A stretch of DNA of 31,327 nucleotides, from contig JAZNTW010000117.1 in the NCBI GenBank assembly GCA_045591925.1, positions 1 through 31,327 on the forward strand, given 5' to 3'. The notes under the pieces are model-generated. The model saw nothing but the letters and a program-made list of their open reading frames with translations, was not told the DNA's origin and did no database searches. The translations under genes and the position numbers were made by a program. This document shows, piece after piece, positions 25,801 to 31,289 of this stretch (positions within the stretch are counted from its first letter, which is position 1; every line of letters begins with the position of its first letter). The stretch is from Firm-04 sp045591925. GTDB taxonomy: Bacteria; Bacillota; Clostridia; Oscillospirales; Ruminococcaceae.

Positions 25801-26887
25801 AATACGAGTGTTCGTTCTTAATTGTGTCCAAATCTGCGATTCCGCAATACTTACATTCGTGATCATAATACTTATGGTCACAAACGGTTTCATACGGAAT
25901 GTCCTTTTTTTCCTCATCGCCATAAACCAGATAGTCTTCATCAAGGTGAAGCGACTCTCTGATGTTGCCGATAACGAATCGTTTATACAAGCCCTCCTCA
26001 GGGTACACATAAATATCGTATCCGGAAACGTGTCTTGCAGGTCTTCCGGCAGGCAGCGGCAGGTTTTTGCCTTTTTTTACCGTTTCGGTTGAACCTGTGG
26101 ACAATGTTCCCAAGCGATAAACCTTACCGCCGATAATACCGGAAGCAAAGCCATTAACGCCACGATATTCATCGGTGCTCGCAATCGGAATAAAGTGACC
26201 AAAGTCACCTGCGCCAACCTGATAGTTCCATTCGCCAACCTCAGGGTTTCCGTAGAACATCAAGTTACCGCCAATAAATACTCTGCCTTCTGCGTCAGCG
26301 TCAAATGCTTCAAAGTCACTTTCGATGAAAGCACAGAAGTCACTCGCATAACCTAAGAAGTATTCTTCGTTTGCGATCTGGAGGTTTTGATCAAGTGTCA
26401 GATCAGGTTGCATCCAGTGATCCTCGCCCTCGCCGAACAGAAGCGTATAAAGCGGAAGCGTTGCGGGGTTATAATAACCTTCGGCATTCACTTTCTTGTG
26501 TGCGTCAACCGCGCCGTACATTCCCTTTGCTTCATCATACACACCGGAACCGGCGTTATAGAGGTCGATGTTTTCATCGTTGCCGTTGTTTCCCAGCGCA
26601 GCCAAATCCAGCTTCCAGATATAACCTTTATCGTAACAATCCTCTGTGTGAACGTGTTCTTCAAGAACACAATTCAGAGCGTTGTTTTCATCAAAACATT
26701 CAGCGCCATGCGTATGAACCGATTTGCCGCAAATAAGAACACCGGCCATACTATCCGCAGGTTCAATGAGAATCAGCGAAACCATAAAAGAAACAAGCAG
26801 AGAAAGTGCTGTTAAGATAGCAAGATATCTCTTATGATTTCTCAATGCGTTTATATGTCCATAAACGAAATTCTGCAGCTCTTTCAC
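13814..26887 (-). CDS. Giant sortase-anchored surface protein with embedded GH9 cellulase domain (4357 aa)
   Basis: GTG 26887 is preferred because AGAGGTGAT lies just upstream; GTG 26896 falls inside that site. In order: membrane segment (22-42), two CxxxxHxHxxxC motifs (53-84), choice-of-anchor-A-like domain (about 183-573), start of a SpaA domain (K591), eight Ig-like modules (about 766-1506), the matching E-box YTLVEQQAPAGY (E1770), two more SpaA domains (second E-box E2092), two Cna-B domains (about 2275-2488), the start of a third (K2497), GH9 (about 2548-3038), a beta-sandwich module (about 3091-3203), Big/Ig-like modules with two further beta-sandwiches (to about 4205), the rest of the third Cna-B (E4256), LPSTG (4320-4324), membrane helix and Arg-rich tail. 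It is probably the pilus tip or a wall-anchored partner that binds and cuts plant cell wall glucan. The size, the split domains and the enzyme are unusual. Boundaries are by eye. Confidence 0.93.
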   Translation of the reverse strand: MKELQNFVYGHINALRNHKRYLAILTALSLLVSFMVSLILIEPADSMAGVLICGKSVHTHGAECFDENNALNCVLEEHVHTEDCYDKGYIWKLDLAALGNNGNDENIDLYNAGSGVYDEAKGMYGAVDAHKKVNAEGYYNPATLPLYTLLFGEGEDHWMQPDLTLDQNLQIANEEYFLGYASDFCAFIESDFEAFDADAEGRVFIGGNLMFYGNPEVGEWNYQVGAGDFGHFIPIASTDEYRGVNGFASGIIGGKVYRLGTLSTGSTETVKKGKNLPLPAGRPARHVSGYDIYVYPEEGLYKRFVIGNIRESLHLDEDYLVYGDEEKKDIPYETVCDHKYYDHECKYCGIADLDTIKNEHSYLKEVNELAQFYQYDGVSTLLEKSFDTLRSRSLSLGSIDAIEVAVENNKLVLDASNVDPDTKTVYFKVNEWAAPGEIEIIVPENRTTKGTSRYTNNGETITELDLNIIVTCDDKAINIGGAKTTVTIDGGSSYQISNNGSNATNNHPLSSNILYNFPNATSVQFNGNCNFNGTIMAPNANVKSAERCPGHLSGALIAKSFYGGLEFGYRPYRGGADIFGMVSGYGVPVNKIDEGGSILPGALFAIKKDGKFVSLFESGSGTNFAALPSKVDYKGQYRQEYVSQDEATTDRPYAGTAVNGEKLTAPLSFKLYSDSACGNQIAYNEYDVDETTKAMRYEPGNIVTFYVKSDQPVTIDSNENFIAESIDGYTHKIQMIKPVNGNFDITVRNAADSTSAKTETVYTAPTMKLTVSAQNNEFQVGNPLTLTPADVPGCASTLYYQYFANGTLMYEGYKEGAYENYVPTAPGNIIYSAKAFVKVGDNYYEVAQGEAPKVEIKDRNLSEVGITVVNSQNQDVDAITSGEEFKIIVNNLPDGATVQYYFENTLRPQGDNVASFTIDTDSIAGKELPVKVVITRLNAQNEEETVERYDTITVNFNPNDGIAFDNDYDRNRTVDLNDTNYVVDQNQNGVLNFGLINGDYYNGATVTYYFNNRQLEGNTVPKNTVGDGMPVYAILNVKGLEKTLTGNSVTGKYSDSLGVTITQGPYIEGSDIGLELQNAPSGAKVIFKAYDSNNNVIWTSNEETVQSDGKCPVTYTPDRADHISIRAFMNFAGNAEREIWGGNFPVSAIPVTGEITVNPNQTNTGNPVELRVYGAPEGANVRIVVRDQYGNEDRSYSGVADEAGNYVITDYVPTKASTYTAYATITTANGSPREVQSSFLVRENTTTLAGNLRVVQEGDKLNIYVENATDGATVRVYVNGAEWTSGAINNGGFQNAYNMTNDGGYKISAVLEKNGQSLNLGEQSFTKGAQITGDISFNSNGEADFNPGKDLTVNLAVSGADGKVATFDIYYYGVENHVGSGTATVNGGTCSYTFQPAIKGDHLIIVSIDGVAVAQGKVRVNSVFSLDASQYAGGSTATITVHDTSDLIAEVQQLTIAGNAVDQNDITISDNLVKINLLSYTGEFPLYIRIKHKGGAITEWNSTIKIVDAAQAQSLPRSMFALGRGLNLLADGNIDPSTVDNSLTIKGENNEEIHSARLLFPTAIDETHPGFTLKATFKGADDADGNIIEERYYTKENLGNTPTYLDIDCPDNTHEIVLTATSGSITIDKCYPTFVKSEYKIHKTPAIGFELQPNVEKEIVLEDWARVLDTLTLHFADGNQGTVYYALVTDDVAAVPEIKSATIENGIITISNETGANITKIRVYTTEADSLTVTEYNISAFIGETQYSPEQLNALVNNDFDIINNYTLVEQQAPAGYFKENSVYTIEVKETIKLNELNNNGNPDIVVTTITVRDMNDVVVMSYTVEANDDNNGETRNLTLSDGSEFTVSKDADGNLTVTSGEKTLPWITTEPGLREANGKNYYFDPNAMMIVPVPDPITYKNNYGLLFKKVDINGATVNNVDIELRNNSGVVVGSDIWYWDRESTEWLIDYTKLTKGDEYTFVETFGGNKYDLADNITFKVSGDNQITYWIGSETEKAVTLDLTKDRVIRMENKRIVGVKPSLTKTKIDGTVIKATATFALYAEDGTEILNPVTLDENGYAQFDFSEYEAKTKDTLYVEGGYLKPGKYYLQELTAPEGFEAATRSFYFNVVEKADGSYEVVSCDGASIEMAWSTDSKPNYKVDEVIIYYIDGTSKTARDVAVTGGQYWYTFDIESAGLSPNNVIGMKIKLSGNDEGDKKFMVRNGDGDEIWGATPDAQWGDYTNMKPRPADAENPYYEFGTIPTEGEQIDHGPLITVSNKNDIKISNEEIKTTMDLRVDKKWIGDNGIPELRVPVTVKLQQKTGLDGTYADYPNGGATLNSENEWYYVWEDLPRFVNGENADGGLYYYQVIETSTVTGYESTIQGKDVNSGGTILVKNTADNIDIPVTKTWNYNGYDVLEPRRIKVKLQVDVDGNGNWVDVPGKELQLTQGKGWSGTFEGLIKGYKYQVVEVDVPFGWEVSNGAPISTNGESNNENVDRFTITNTFDIAEGSLAFQKLWNNIPQDAKKPFAIYLDLYRSVVAPSYTETDAPWTDTGEGKNPQGTDYKNDYARLLQHSLYFYDANMCGDDVSEKSGLAWRANCHTEDEVPGGYHDAGDHVMFGLPQGYTASMLSWIYLELFKDSTIDEADKAHLKTILDRFYEFFENSVKYDRDGNIVEILVQKGDGDGDHVEWGPPELQSKKTRTMIWSTLGSDIASEYAAALAMGYMSFRDTDKTKYNSYLELAEKLYAFAEGTSHYANEFYPGAGGDDDKKLAAAWIYAAKKLRNDSVLDTEDNLKKYKDARTTTAGKLQWDGVDLAAASATAYDTGNWESVVNWISSNYTNKDFYTDHEWGTARFNAIAQTATLIAAKHLKQQAQNEQDEAKKNELNTKADSFINWAVDQMNKILGENQWRDTIVKVNTPTSSTYGECEGGTVVDTNGKICFVTNFVPDGFDVPTPQAPHHRAASGWDTHEEYRLNCGYDEDGYTLIGALVGGAHKLTGNGIHTEQPQMTDYHHNHPTSNHSYIDDLHDYCCNEVAIDYNSGLVGAAAGLYYFFGTGKRSTKIEGVKFGSYGLTMPSGDIQSPVYSAGTESGKETESQSGSSQSFNAMKQTRVNVLGDAANLVDTIVASNDTMPFKSSVNGLENITSIEIEFENESNGYNGYISFVSGQDYGTSFGSEKCNNHVFTLTDGIPTKINYIQVGRNYSNVNVKEIRFYSSSGGTTPPPFAVEPESVSIAVDSSATLTANRAANWPNDMDGVDFTPSTDGKSCTVAISKYVNPFTINVSEQGGNGSDSVNITVTEATTSNFEINNINQTVYEGQEIQLGFSGTAVNNTVTWSLTDTNNQQFNNELSNLKIEGNTLKAFADLQNAVTVRIHASDSSGREVTKDVQINPISINGNGNLQVGDKPTYSLNNNVSGFNWSSSNPNVVSIDVNSGSAEAKAQGNNITISATKNNKTYATLNVNVSAAQAETSFSVTPEKYYLETGKSYELTITGGTDGITWNCGDSGITINGTTMTVGNTTGKFTITATKNGTSKSFNVVIGDYVKEVDIDYSNLTWETPITIPASPSEYQSYEVMNVGFKFTGRANDGEFKFAIDSYDNQTSNIKFSALPEDLHYTIDKEPENYVIYGSWSGKNIYPEKMFVIYKKPELAITVNGEATDEISMIEGETITLGQVGKAANSTVTWKNGDTQLGTGNSYDFKAPDVSENTEYVISASDGSATDSITITVQPLTIQSVPLTSYNTPVTLEMNTNRPLTDFTWSSSAPESISVENGVVKALKGGSYSATITATDTTNNIVTSVSISANIVERDLQIQSDSDTIGIGGELQLTQIDGPLNATYYAWSSFKESVATVDENGKVVGKSAGTATIMLSAYSDSSMTGEPLATATKDITITSTSTVRVPQDYIEGNGGDKYFYKLSDILPTGAILKRASVNVTPTSGNETQIQGAVMMGIDEGEVWNKMEINEQVPAAGKTFTAKDSMMNNIDCAEHFFCLGLWGSSGEFKVNWVEFEYEMDTTFIEIKYSDESTSQTIRKGETRNFTVNVGGTVGGTIESVVIKNGEKVVYTFDDVNAKTFTTPADLAAGTYTIEATVVDSEDNKESVSIALTVKDEIAICQRGQALTGTAMVDLNSSNVFTVINLLDEVEWSVIAEGYQMTTDGDVVTIYLTANGNENEKVATFNKETGELVTFGNGGSFSIIARDSHADSLGRKSEAEISVVIAERPKLPELPKKVFLEKVDTIEIILTEGNSWQQIVDKLWLTDTKGNKYYYYIQEAGYVKSQGGTKQLLNDDKGHFIYSSNAIFMPDSYFNNGMAPVENGSPSTLKVGNKFSQNYQGQLPSTGGSGVKTYYIFGGMIMLLSAAGFIGLKRRERTRR
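13931..14251 (-). other. C-terminal half of a split Cna-B domain
   Basis: Residues about 4213-4319 read VDTIEIILTEGNSW and YYYYIQEAGY, the middle and end strands of a Cna-B domain including the catalytic Glu (E4256), directly before LPSTG. The first strands, with the partner Lys, lie at 19331-19417. This is inference from pattern. Confidence 0.65.
17774..19246 (-). other. GH9 glycoside hydrolase domain inside the giant protein
   Basis: The segment opens with NDYARLLQHSLYFYDA and carries GGYHDAGDHVMFGLP (D2594, D2597: nucleophile-activating and base Asp pair), PHHRAASG (H2943, H2944, R2945) and SYIDDLHDYCCNEVAIDYNSG (E3017: general acid). All catalytic landmarks of family GH9 endoglucanases are present over about 490 residues, the usual length, so beta-1,4-glucan hydrolysis is expected. 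Confidence 0.92.
19331..19417 (-). other. N-terminal half of a split Cna-B domain
   Basis: Residues 2491-2519 read LAFQKLWNN, then KKPFAIYLDLYRS, the first two strands of a Cna-B domain with its isopeptide Lys (K2497). GH9 follows instead of the third strand, which appears at 14251 and below. Confidence 0.65.
22370..24592 (-). repeat. Eight tandem Ig-like modules
   Basis: Residues about 766-1506 of the giant protein divide into eight modules of about 85-100 residues. They share a rhythm of an opening strand, a G(D/N)PL/V-L or GS-I-L element, a GA-V-----(Y/F) strand and a closing strand. Sequence identity between modules is low. They probably act as a spacer arm or bind ligand. Confidence 0.6.
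26636..26731 (-). other. Twin CxxxxHxHxxxC motifs
   Basis: Residues 53-64 and 73-84 of the giant protein are two copies of C-x4-H-x-H-x3-C followed by an aromatic residue, placed just outside the membrane segment. Similar Cys/His doublets are familiar near the start of large LPXTG proteins. Metal binding or disulfides are possible. Confidence 0.6.
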
Positions 26888-26929
26888 AGATATCACCTCT
26901 CATTCAAAATTTATTTGGAACGCTGCGTA

Positions 26930-27508
26930 TTATAGCGGGCCAATCGCCTCAAAAGGCCAAGCCCTGAACATCAATTTGCCGATGATATATTCATCAGCGA
27001 TACAGCCAACCATACTCGTTCGGCTGTCAATGGAAGTCGCACGATGATCTCCCATCACAAAAATTCGACTTTCGGGAACCTGATACGGTAAATCAATATC
27101 ACATTCACCGAGCGCCTTTTCATCAATGTAAGGTTCGTCAAGAACCTCGCCGTTGACGTAAACCGTTCCATCCTCTGTAATGTCTATCCAGTCGCCGGCT
27201 GTGCCAATCACTCGCTTTAGCAGCACCTTATTATTATAATAGAATGCTATCATATCGCCCTGCTTATAGTCGGCGAGCTTATTGCACAGTACAATTTCAT
27301 CATTATACAGCGTCGGCGTCATGCTCGTACCGGTCACTCTCAGAACCGGCAGCAGCATTACGGAAATAATGATTGTAATTGCAGAAACTACAACCAAGGA
27401 ACTTGTTGTGCTCCAGATTGATTTGATGAATCGTTCGCGATACCGCAGACGTTTCAGTTCCTGTTCAAACTGTGCGGTCGTTGGTAAATCTCTTCTTGCT
27501 TCATTCAT
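26930..27508 (-). CDS. lepB: Signal peptidase I of the pilus locus
   Basis: The 192-residue protein has an N-terminal membrane segment (about 36-57), the catalytic Ser in GTSMTPTLYNDEIVL and the catalytic Lys in LLKRVIGTAGDWIDI, followed by the family box VMGDHRATSIDSR. All residues of the Ser/Lys dyad are present. Type I signal peptidases (SipA-like) are common partners in sortase pilus loci, where they process or assist the pilin precursors. It lies four bases after the small coiled-coil gene and 42 bases before the giant protein, so it is in the operon. Confidence 0.93.
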   Translation of the reverse strand: MNEARRDLPTTAQFEQELKRLRYRERFIKSIWSTTSSLVVVSAITIIISVMLLPVLRVTGTSMTPTLYNDEIVLCNKLADYKQGDMIAFYYNNKVLLKRVIGTAGDWIDITEDGTVYVNGEVLDEPYIDEKALGECDIDLPYQVPESRIFVMGDHRATSIDSRTSMVGCIADEYIIGKLMFRAWPFEAIGPL

Positions 27509-27512
27509 TGTC

Positions 27513-27752
27513 TCACTCTTCTTTTACTTTGTCGTTTGCAGAATCCTCTGCTGGTGCTTCAACTGTTTCCGTCACAGTCTCGGCTGTTTCAGCCACCTGT
27601 GCGGCACTCGCGAATGTTTTTTCAATCAGCGAGTCCAATCTTGCATTCAGCTTATCCTTTTCTTCTCTTAGCTCATCGTTTTCCCGACTCAGATAATAGA
27701 GAATCTCTATTAAATCCGATTTTTTCAGTTTTCGCAGTTCTTTCTCCGTCAT
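27513..27752 (-). CDS. Small coiled-coil protein, first gene of the pilus operon
   Basis: ATG 27752 follows AAAAGGAT and gives 79 residues; the frame continues upstream to 27854 but that part has no ribosome site. Residues 1-45 are a charged helix (LRKLKKSDLIEILYYLSREN, then more Glu/Lys heptads), a likely coiled coil, followed by an Ala/Glu/Thr/Val tail. There is no signal peptide, so it should be cytoplasmic. Comparable short coiled-coil proteins sit beside signal peptidase and sortase genes in other Firmicutes. Its function is unknown. Confidence 0.75.
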   Translation of the reverse strand: MTEKELRKLKKSDLIEILYYLSRENDELREEKDKLNARLDSLIEKTFASAAQVAETAETVTETVEAPAEDSANDKVKEE

Positions 27753-27939
27753 ATTCGTATCCTTTTCTTCATCTTTGCTCTGACATTCGGTTCTGAAATT
27801 GCGATGTAATCGCTCAGTTATAAAACAAAAGCAATTTACATCTCGTATAATCAATTCAACATTTCTTTCAAAGCACTTCGATCAAGATATTCACTTTTTC
27901 ACTGTCCGCGCTCAAGCAAATCTCCCGTTCGTTTCCTCA

Positions 27940-27968
27940 ATTATATCATAACTTTTGCTTATTGTCAA
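27940..27968 (-). promoter_or_regulatory. Strong promoter of the pilus operon
   Basis: On the minus strand TTGACA (27968-27963), a 17-base spacer and TATAAT (27945-27940) are both perfect, and TG stands one base before the -10 (extended -10). It gives a leader of about 180 bases before the first gene. Such a strong vegetative promoter implies constitutive or repressor-controlled expression. Confidence 0.85.
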
Positions 27969-28329
27969 CTACTTTTTGGGCATCTTTTCACGAAAAATGA
28001 CGATTGGTGCAATGATACCAATTTTTGTTGTATGTTTTTGTATAATAAAACTATTATGCGACATAGTATTATCTTGCTGTATTTTTAGGCACAATATAAT
28101 GATACTCGCTGACGATTTAACTGAAAATAATACGATTTGTAATATTTTCGAGAGATTTTTTGAAAAAAGTGTTCGCATTCACGGCTATCTGCACAAACGG
28201 GGGCTATGGAATTTATCACATTTGCCATTAACGCGATCAACGCCGTATACACACAGAACATAATCAAAGCCATTCAAAAAATGCACACAGTCATATGGCA
28301 CCATATAAAATATTTCGTATTTACGCCCA

Positions 28330-28358
28330 TTGCAATATCCGGCAAAATATGTTATAAT
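28330..28358 (+). promoter_or_regulatory. Promoter of the AlbA/ATPase gene
   Basis: TTGCAA, a 17-base spacer and TATAAT with an extended -10 TG precede the gene at 28407 by about 50 bases. Confidence 0.7.
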
Positions 28359-28406
28359 AGTATAGAGATGCAGCATATGGCCCGGCAGAAAAAGGAGGTC
28401 GCCGTC

Positions 28407-29843
28407 ATGATAGATCTGAACCATCTCGAAGAATATACCGAAAACAACCGCATCGAAGCAAAGAAAGCGCTTGGCGGACTGCCGCATAGCATATGGGAAA
28501 CCTATTCCGCATTCGCAAACACATTGGGCGGCGTCATTCTGCTCGGCGTTGAAGAATACAGGGATAAAACATTCCACACAGTTGATTTGCCCGACCCCGA
28601 AGCGATGGTCAAGGCGTTCTGGGCAGCCATCAATACGCCCAACAAGGTAAGCGTCAATCTGCTCACGAGCCGGCACGTTCGCATCGAAACCGTGAACGGC
28701 AATCGCATTATCGTGATTGAAGTGCCGCGCGCGCATCGCTGTGATCAGCCTGTATTCGTGGACGGAAACCCCACATCCGGCGCCTACAAGCGAAACGGCG
28801 AGGGAGACCACCGCTGTACCGCAGAGGAATTGCAGGCAATGCGCCGAGATGCCGATGTCTATACGCAGGATATGATCGCACTGGAAAATATGGACGATTC
28901 TGTATTTTGCCCGGACAGCATCCAGCGCTACCGCAAGCAGCTTGCACATATAAACCCCAATCATACATGGAACGCACTGAACAGCACCGATTTTCTGATG
29001 CAGCTCGGCGCGACCTGTATCGGAACAGATGAAAAAACACATCCGACCGCCGCCGGCTTGCTGATGTTCGGCTATGAGCAGGAAATCCTGCGGGAATATC
29101 CGGATTATTCTCTTGCTTATTGCGAGGAATCCAATGACGCACAGCAGCCAAAGCATTTCACCTCATCATCCGGCGATTGGAGCGGCAATGTATTCGACTT
29201 CTTCTCCCATGTTTCCGAACAGCTGATGCACAGCTTAAACGCGCAACCGGATACAGCAAGCACAGCTGTTCACAAGGGCATTCAAGAAGCATTGGTAAAT
29301 TGTCTTGTCAATGCGGATTACTACGGGAGTACGGGCGTTGAAATCATCAACCAACCCAATGAAATCATCATGTCAAACCCCGGAGATTTCCGTATCGAAG
29401 TCGATGAAGCGCACGCAGGCGGTATGTCCGATCCGCGAAACAGCATCCTGATGAAGATGTTCAGTCTCATCAATGTCAGCGAATGCACCGGCAGCGGCAT
29501 TCCAGATATTTTGTATATCTGGAAACAGCGCGGCTGGAGCAAGCCGATCATTCGGCAGGCAATCGAACCCAATCGCATCATCCTGTCGCTTCCGCTGACA
29601 AATAACCCCGCACAAAGCACCGAACCCGAATCCTGCTCCGCAACAAGCATCAAGCTCCCTGCAAGCAAAGGCTTGGTCATTGCGTATCTGACGGAGCATA
29701 CAAGCGCATCCTGCGAACAGCTTGCCGAGCTGCTTGACCTTAATCTACAGCAGGTCGAGACGATTTTGCAGGGAATGATTACCGAGGGAATCATCGCCGT
29801 CAAGGGCGATCCCTCATGCAACACCTACAAGCTAAAGGCTTAA
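28407..29843 (+). CDS. AlbA-type DNA-binding / HATPase-like putative regulator
   Basis: ATG 28407 follows AAAGGAGGT at the right distance; the frame runs up to 28206 but crosses the promoter. The 478-residue protein starts with a Schlafen-AlbA_2 domain (about 5-125: EAKKALGGLP, FANTLGGVILLGVEE, GAYKRNGEGDHRC), continues with a middle domain and an ATPase-type segment (about 285-400: GIQEALVNCLVNADY, NPGDFRI, SDPRNSILMKMF, ECTGSGIPDI), and ends in a winged-helix-like tail (about 425-478). Proteins of this kind are usually called transcriptional regulators or ATP-binding proteins; their targets are unknown. It is divergent from the pilus operon and could regulate it, but nothing in the sequence proves this. 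It lies 42 bases before the CorC/HlyC gene. Confidence 0.85.
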   Translation: MIDLNHLEEYTENNRIEAKKALGGLPHSIWETYSAFANTLGGVILLGVEEYRDKTFHTVDLPDPEAMVKAFWAAINTPNKVSVNLLTSRHVRIETVNGNRIIVIEVPRAHRCDQPVFVDGNPTSGAYKRNGEGDHRCTAEELQAMRRDADVYTQDMIALENMDDSVFCPDSIQRYRKQLAHINPNHTWNALNSTDFLMQLGATCIGTDEKTHPTAAGLLMFGYEQEILREYPDYSLAYCEESNDAQQPKHFTSSSGDWSGNVFDFFSHVSEQLMHSLNAQPDTASTAVHKGIQEALVNCLVNADYYGSTGVEIINQPNEIIMSNPGDFRIEVDEAHAGGMSDPRNSILMKMFSLINVSECTGSGIPDILYIWKQRGWSKPIIRQAIEPNRIILSLPLTNNPAQSTEPESCSATSIKLPASKGLVIAYLTEHTSASCEQLAELLDLNLQQVETILQGMITEGIIAVKGDPSCNTYKLKA

Positions 29844-29885
29844 CACAACCCAATTACATATATAAATGGAGGATGACTCACCGCT

Positions 29886-31187
29886 ATGGTATGGCAGCTT
29901 TTATTACAACTGGTTCTAATCGCATTGAACGCGGTATTCGCCTGTGCGGAAATCGCAACAATTTCTATGAACGACACCAAGCTGGAGAAGATGGCAGCGT
30001 CCGGCAATAAAAAAGCGATCACGCTCAAAAAACTCACCTCGCAGCCGGCACGATTTTTGGCGACAATTCAGGTTGCAATCACGCTTTCCGGCTTCATCGG
30101 CGCCGCGTTCGCAGCTGATAATTTCGCAGACGCGCTGACAAATTTAATTCTAAAAACAGGCATTTCGGTTTCGGCAAGCGTCTTGCGCCCGATATCGGTT
30201 GTTGTTATCACGCTGCTGCTTTCCTACCTGACGCTCGTATTCGGTGAATTGGTGCCGAAGCGCGTCGGCATGAAATACGCAGAAACCCTGTCCCTGAATA
30301 TGGCAGGTATGATTCGTTTCGTACAGGTCGCCTTTGCGCCGCTTGTCTGGACGCTGAATGTCTCCACAAACGGCATTCTCCGTATATTCGGCATCGACCC
30401 CAACAAGGAGGATGACGCTGTCACCGAAGAAGAAATCATGATGATGACAGACGCCGGCGCAGAAAAAGGAACCATCAATGCCGGAGAAAATCAGATCATC
30501 AAAAATGTATTTGCATTTGACGATCTCACCGCCTCCACCATTTGCACGCACAGAACCGATGTTACCGTGCTTTGGGAATCGGACGATCTCTCCGTATGGT
30601 GCGAAACGCTCGAAATAGAACCCCACGCCTTCTACCCCATCTGCGGCGAACGCATTGACGAAGTAAACGGCGTCCTCTGCGCGCGCGATTTTTATCGTAC
30701 CGACAAAACCAACCGCAAAGCCGTCTACAAAAACGCCGTCCGCACACCATTTTTCGTACCGGAATCCGCAAAAGCCGATAAGGTCTTTGAAACAATGCGC
30801 AAAAACAAATCGTCGCACTTCGCGATCGTTGTAGATGAATACGGCGGCATGGCAGGCATCCTGACCATCACCGATTTGCTTGAAGAAATTGTCGGTGATT
30901 TCAACAACGACGATGATGAACCAGTTCTGACAAAAATCGGTGAACAAGCATGGACGATCCCCGGACTGACCGCACTCACAGACGTTTGCGCCGCATTGAA
31001 CATCACATTGCCAACCAACGACTACGACACGTTCAGCGGCTACGTCATCGGAAAGCTCGGCTCCATCCCGGAGGACAACACCAAAACAGCATTCGACAGC
31101 GATGGTCTGCATATCGAGTTGCAGCAAGTCCGCAACCACAGAATTGAGCTGTGCAAGGTATCAAAAATTACCGAGCAGAGCAAGTAA
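29886..31187 (+). CDS. HlyC/CorC-family membrane protein (CNNM-CBS-CorC)
   Basis: The 433-residue protein has an N-terminal DUF21/CNNM membrane domain (about 1-160, several hydrophobic helices, AEIATISMN and GELVPKRVGMKYAE), a CBS-pair domain (about 190-335, ending FAIVVDEYGGMAGILTITDLLEEIVGD) and a C-terminal CorC/HlyC domain (about 345-425). Members take part in magnesium or other divalent cation homeostasis at the membrane; they were once called haemolysins without good cause. The start ATG 29886 follows GGAGGATGA with a longish spacer. It is probably co-transcribed with the preceding regulator gene. No odd features are seen. Confidence 0.92.
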   Translation: MVWQLLLQLVLIALNAVFACAEIATISMNDTKLEKMAASGNKKAITLKKLTSQPARFLATIQVAITLSGFIGAAFAADNFADALTNLILKTGISVSASVLRPISVVVITLLLSYLTLVFGELVPKRVGMKYAETLSLNMAGMIRFVQVAFAPLVWTLNVSTNGILRIFGIDPNKEDDAVTEEEIMMMTDAGAEKGTINAGENQIIKNVFAFDDLTASTICTHRTDVTVLWESDDLSVWCETLEIEPHAFYPICGERIDEVNGVLCARDFYRTDKTNRKAVYKNAVRTPFFVPESAKADKVFETMRKNKSSHFAIVVDEYGGMAGILTITDLLEEIVGDFNNDDDEPVLTKIGEQAWTIPGLTALTDVCAALNITLPTNDYDTFSGYVIGKLGSIPEDNTKTAFDSDGLHIELQQVRNHRIELCKVSKITEQSK

Positions 31188-31248
31188 AGGCAATACCGCA
31201 CAGAGTTGGTGGTGCAGATACGCAGTCAGATTTTTCGTCAGATTGTAT

Positions 31249-31289
31249 AGAAATGACGCCGCTGGGCTGACGCCCAGCAAGGAATTTCT
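31249..31289 (+). other. Stem-loop after the CorC/HlyC gene
   Basis: An inner stem GCTGGGC/GCCCAGC with loop TGAC lies inside an outer pair AGAAAT/ATTTCT. There is no T-run. It may be a dispersed intergenic repeat or part of an RNA extending past the right edge. I see no gene in 31188-31327. Confidence 0.4.

Larger units (their letters stand above)
27753..28406. other. Divergent intergenic region
   Basis: This stretch holds the pilus promoter and its leader of about 180 bases on the minus strand, and the promoter of the AlbA-type gene on the plus strand. The middle (about 27970-28320) is AT-rich. Frames crossing it have no ribosome sites and no recognisable products. I see no riboswitch; GCGAT-TAC-ATCGC near 27809 is only a 5-base stem. 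Confidence 0.6.

Noticed and set aside
27753..27930. Possible riboswitch in the pilus leader of about 180 bases.
   Set aside because: Only short stems are seen, with no terminator or anti-terminator pair and no known aptamer core.
28206..28406. Upstream extension of the AlbA-type protein to base 28206.
   Set aside because: It crosses a consensus promoter, and ATG 28407 has a strong ribosome site directly before the family's usual start.
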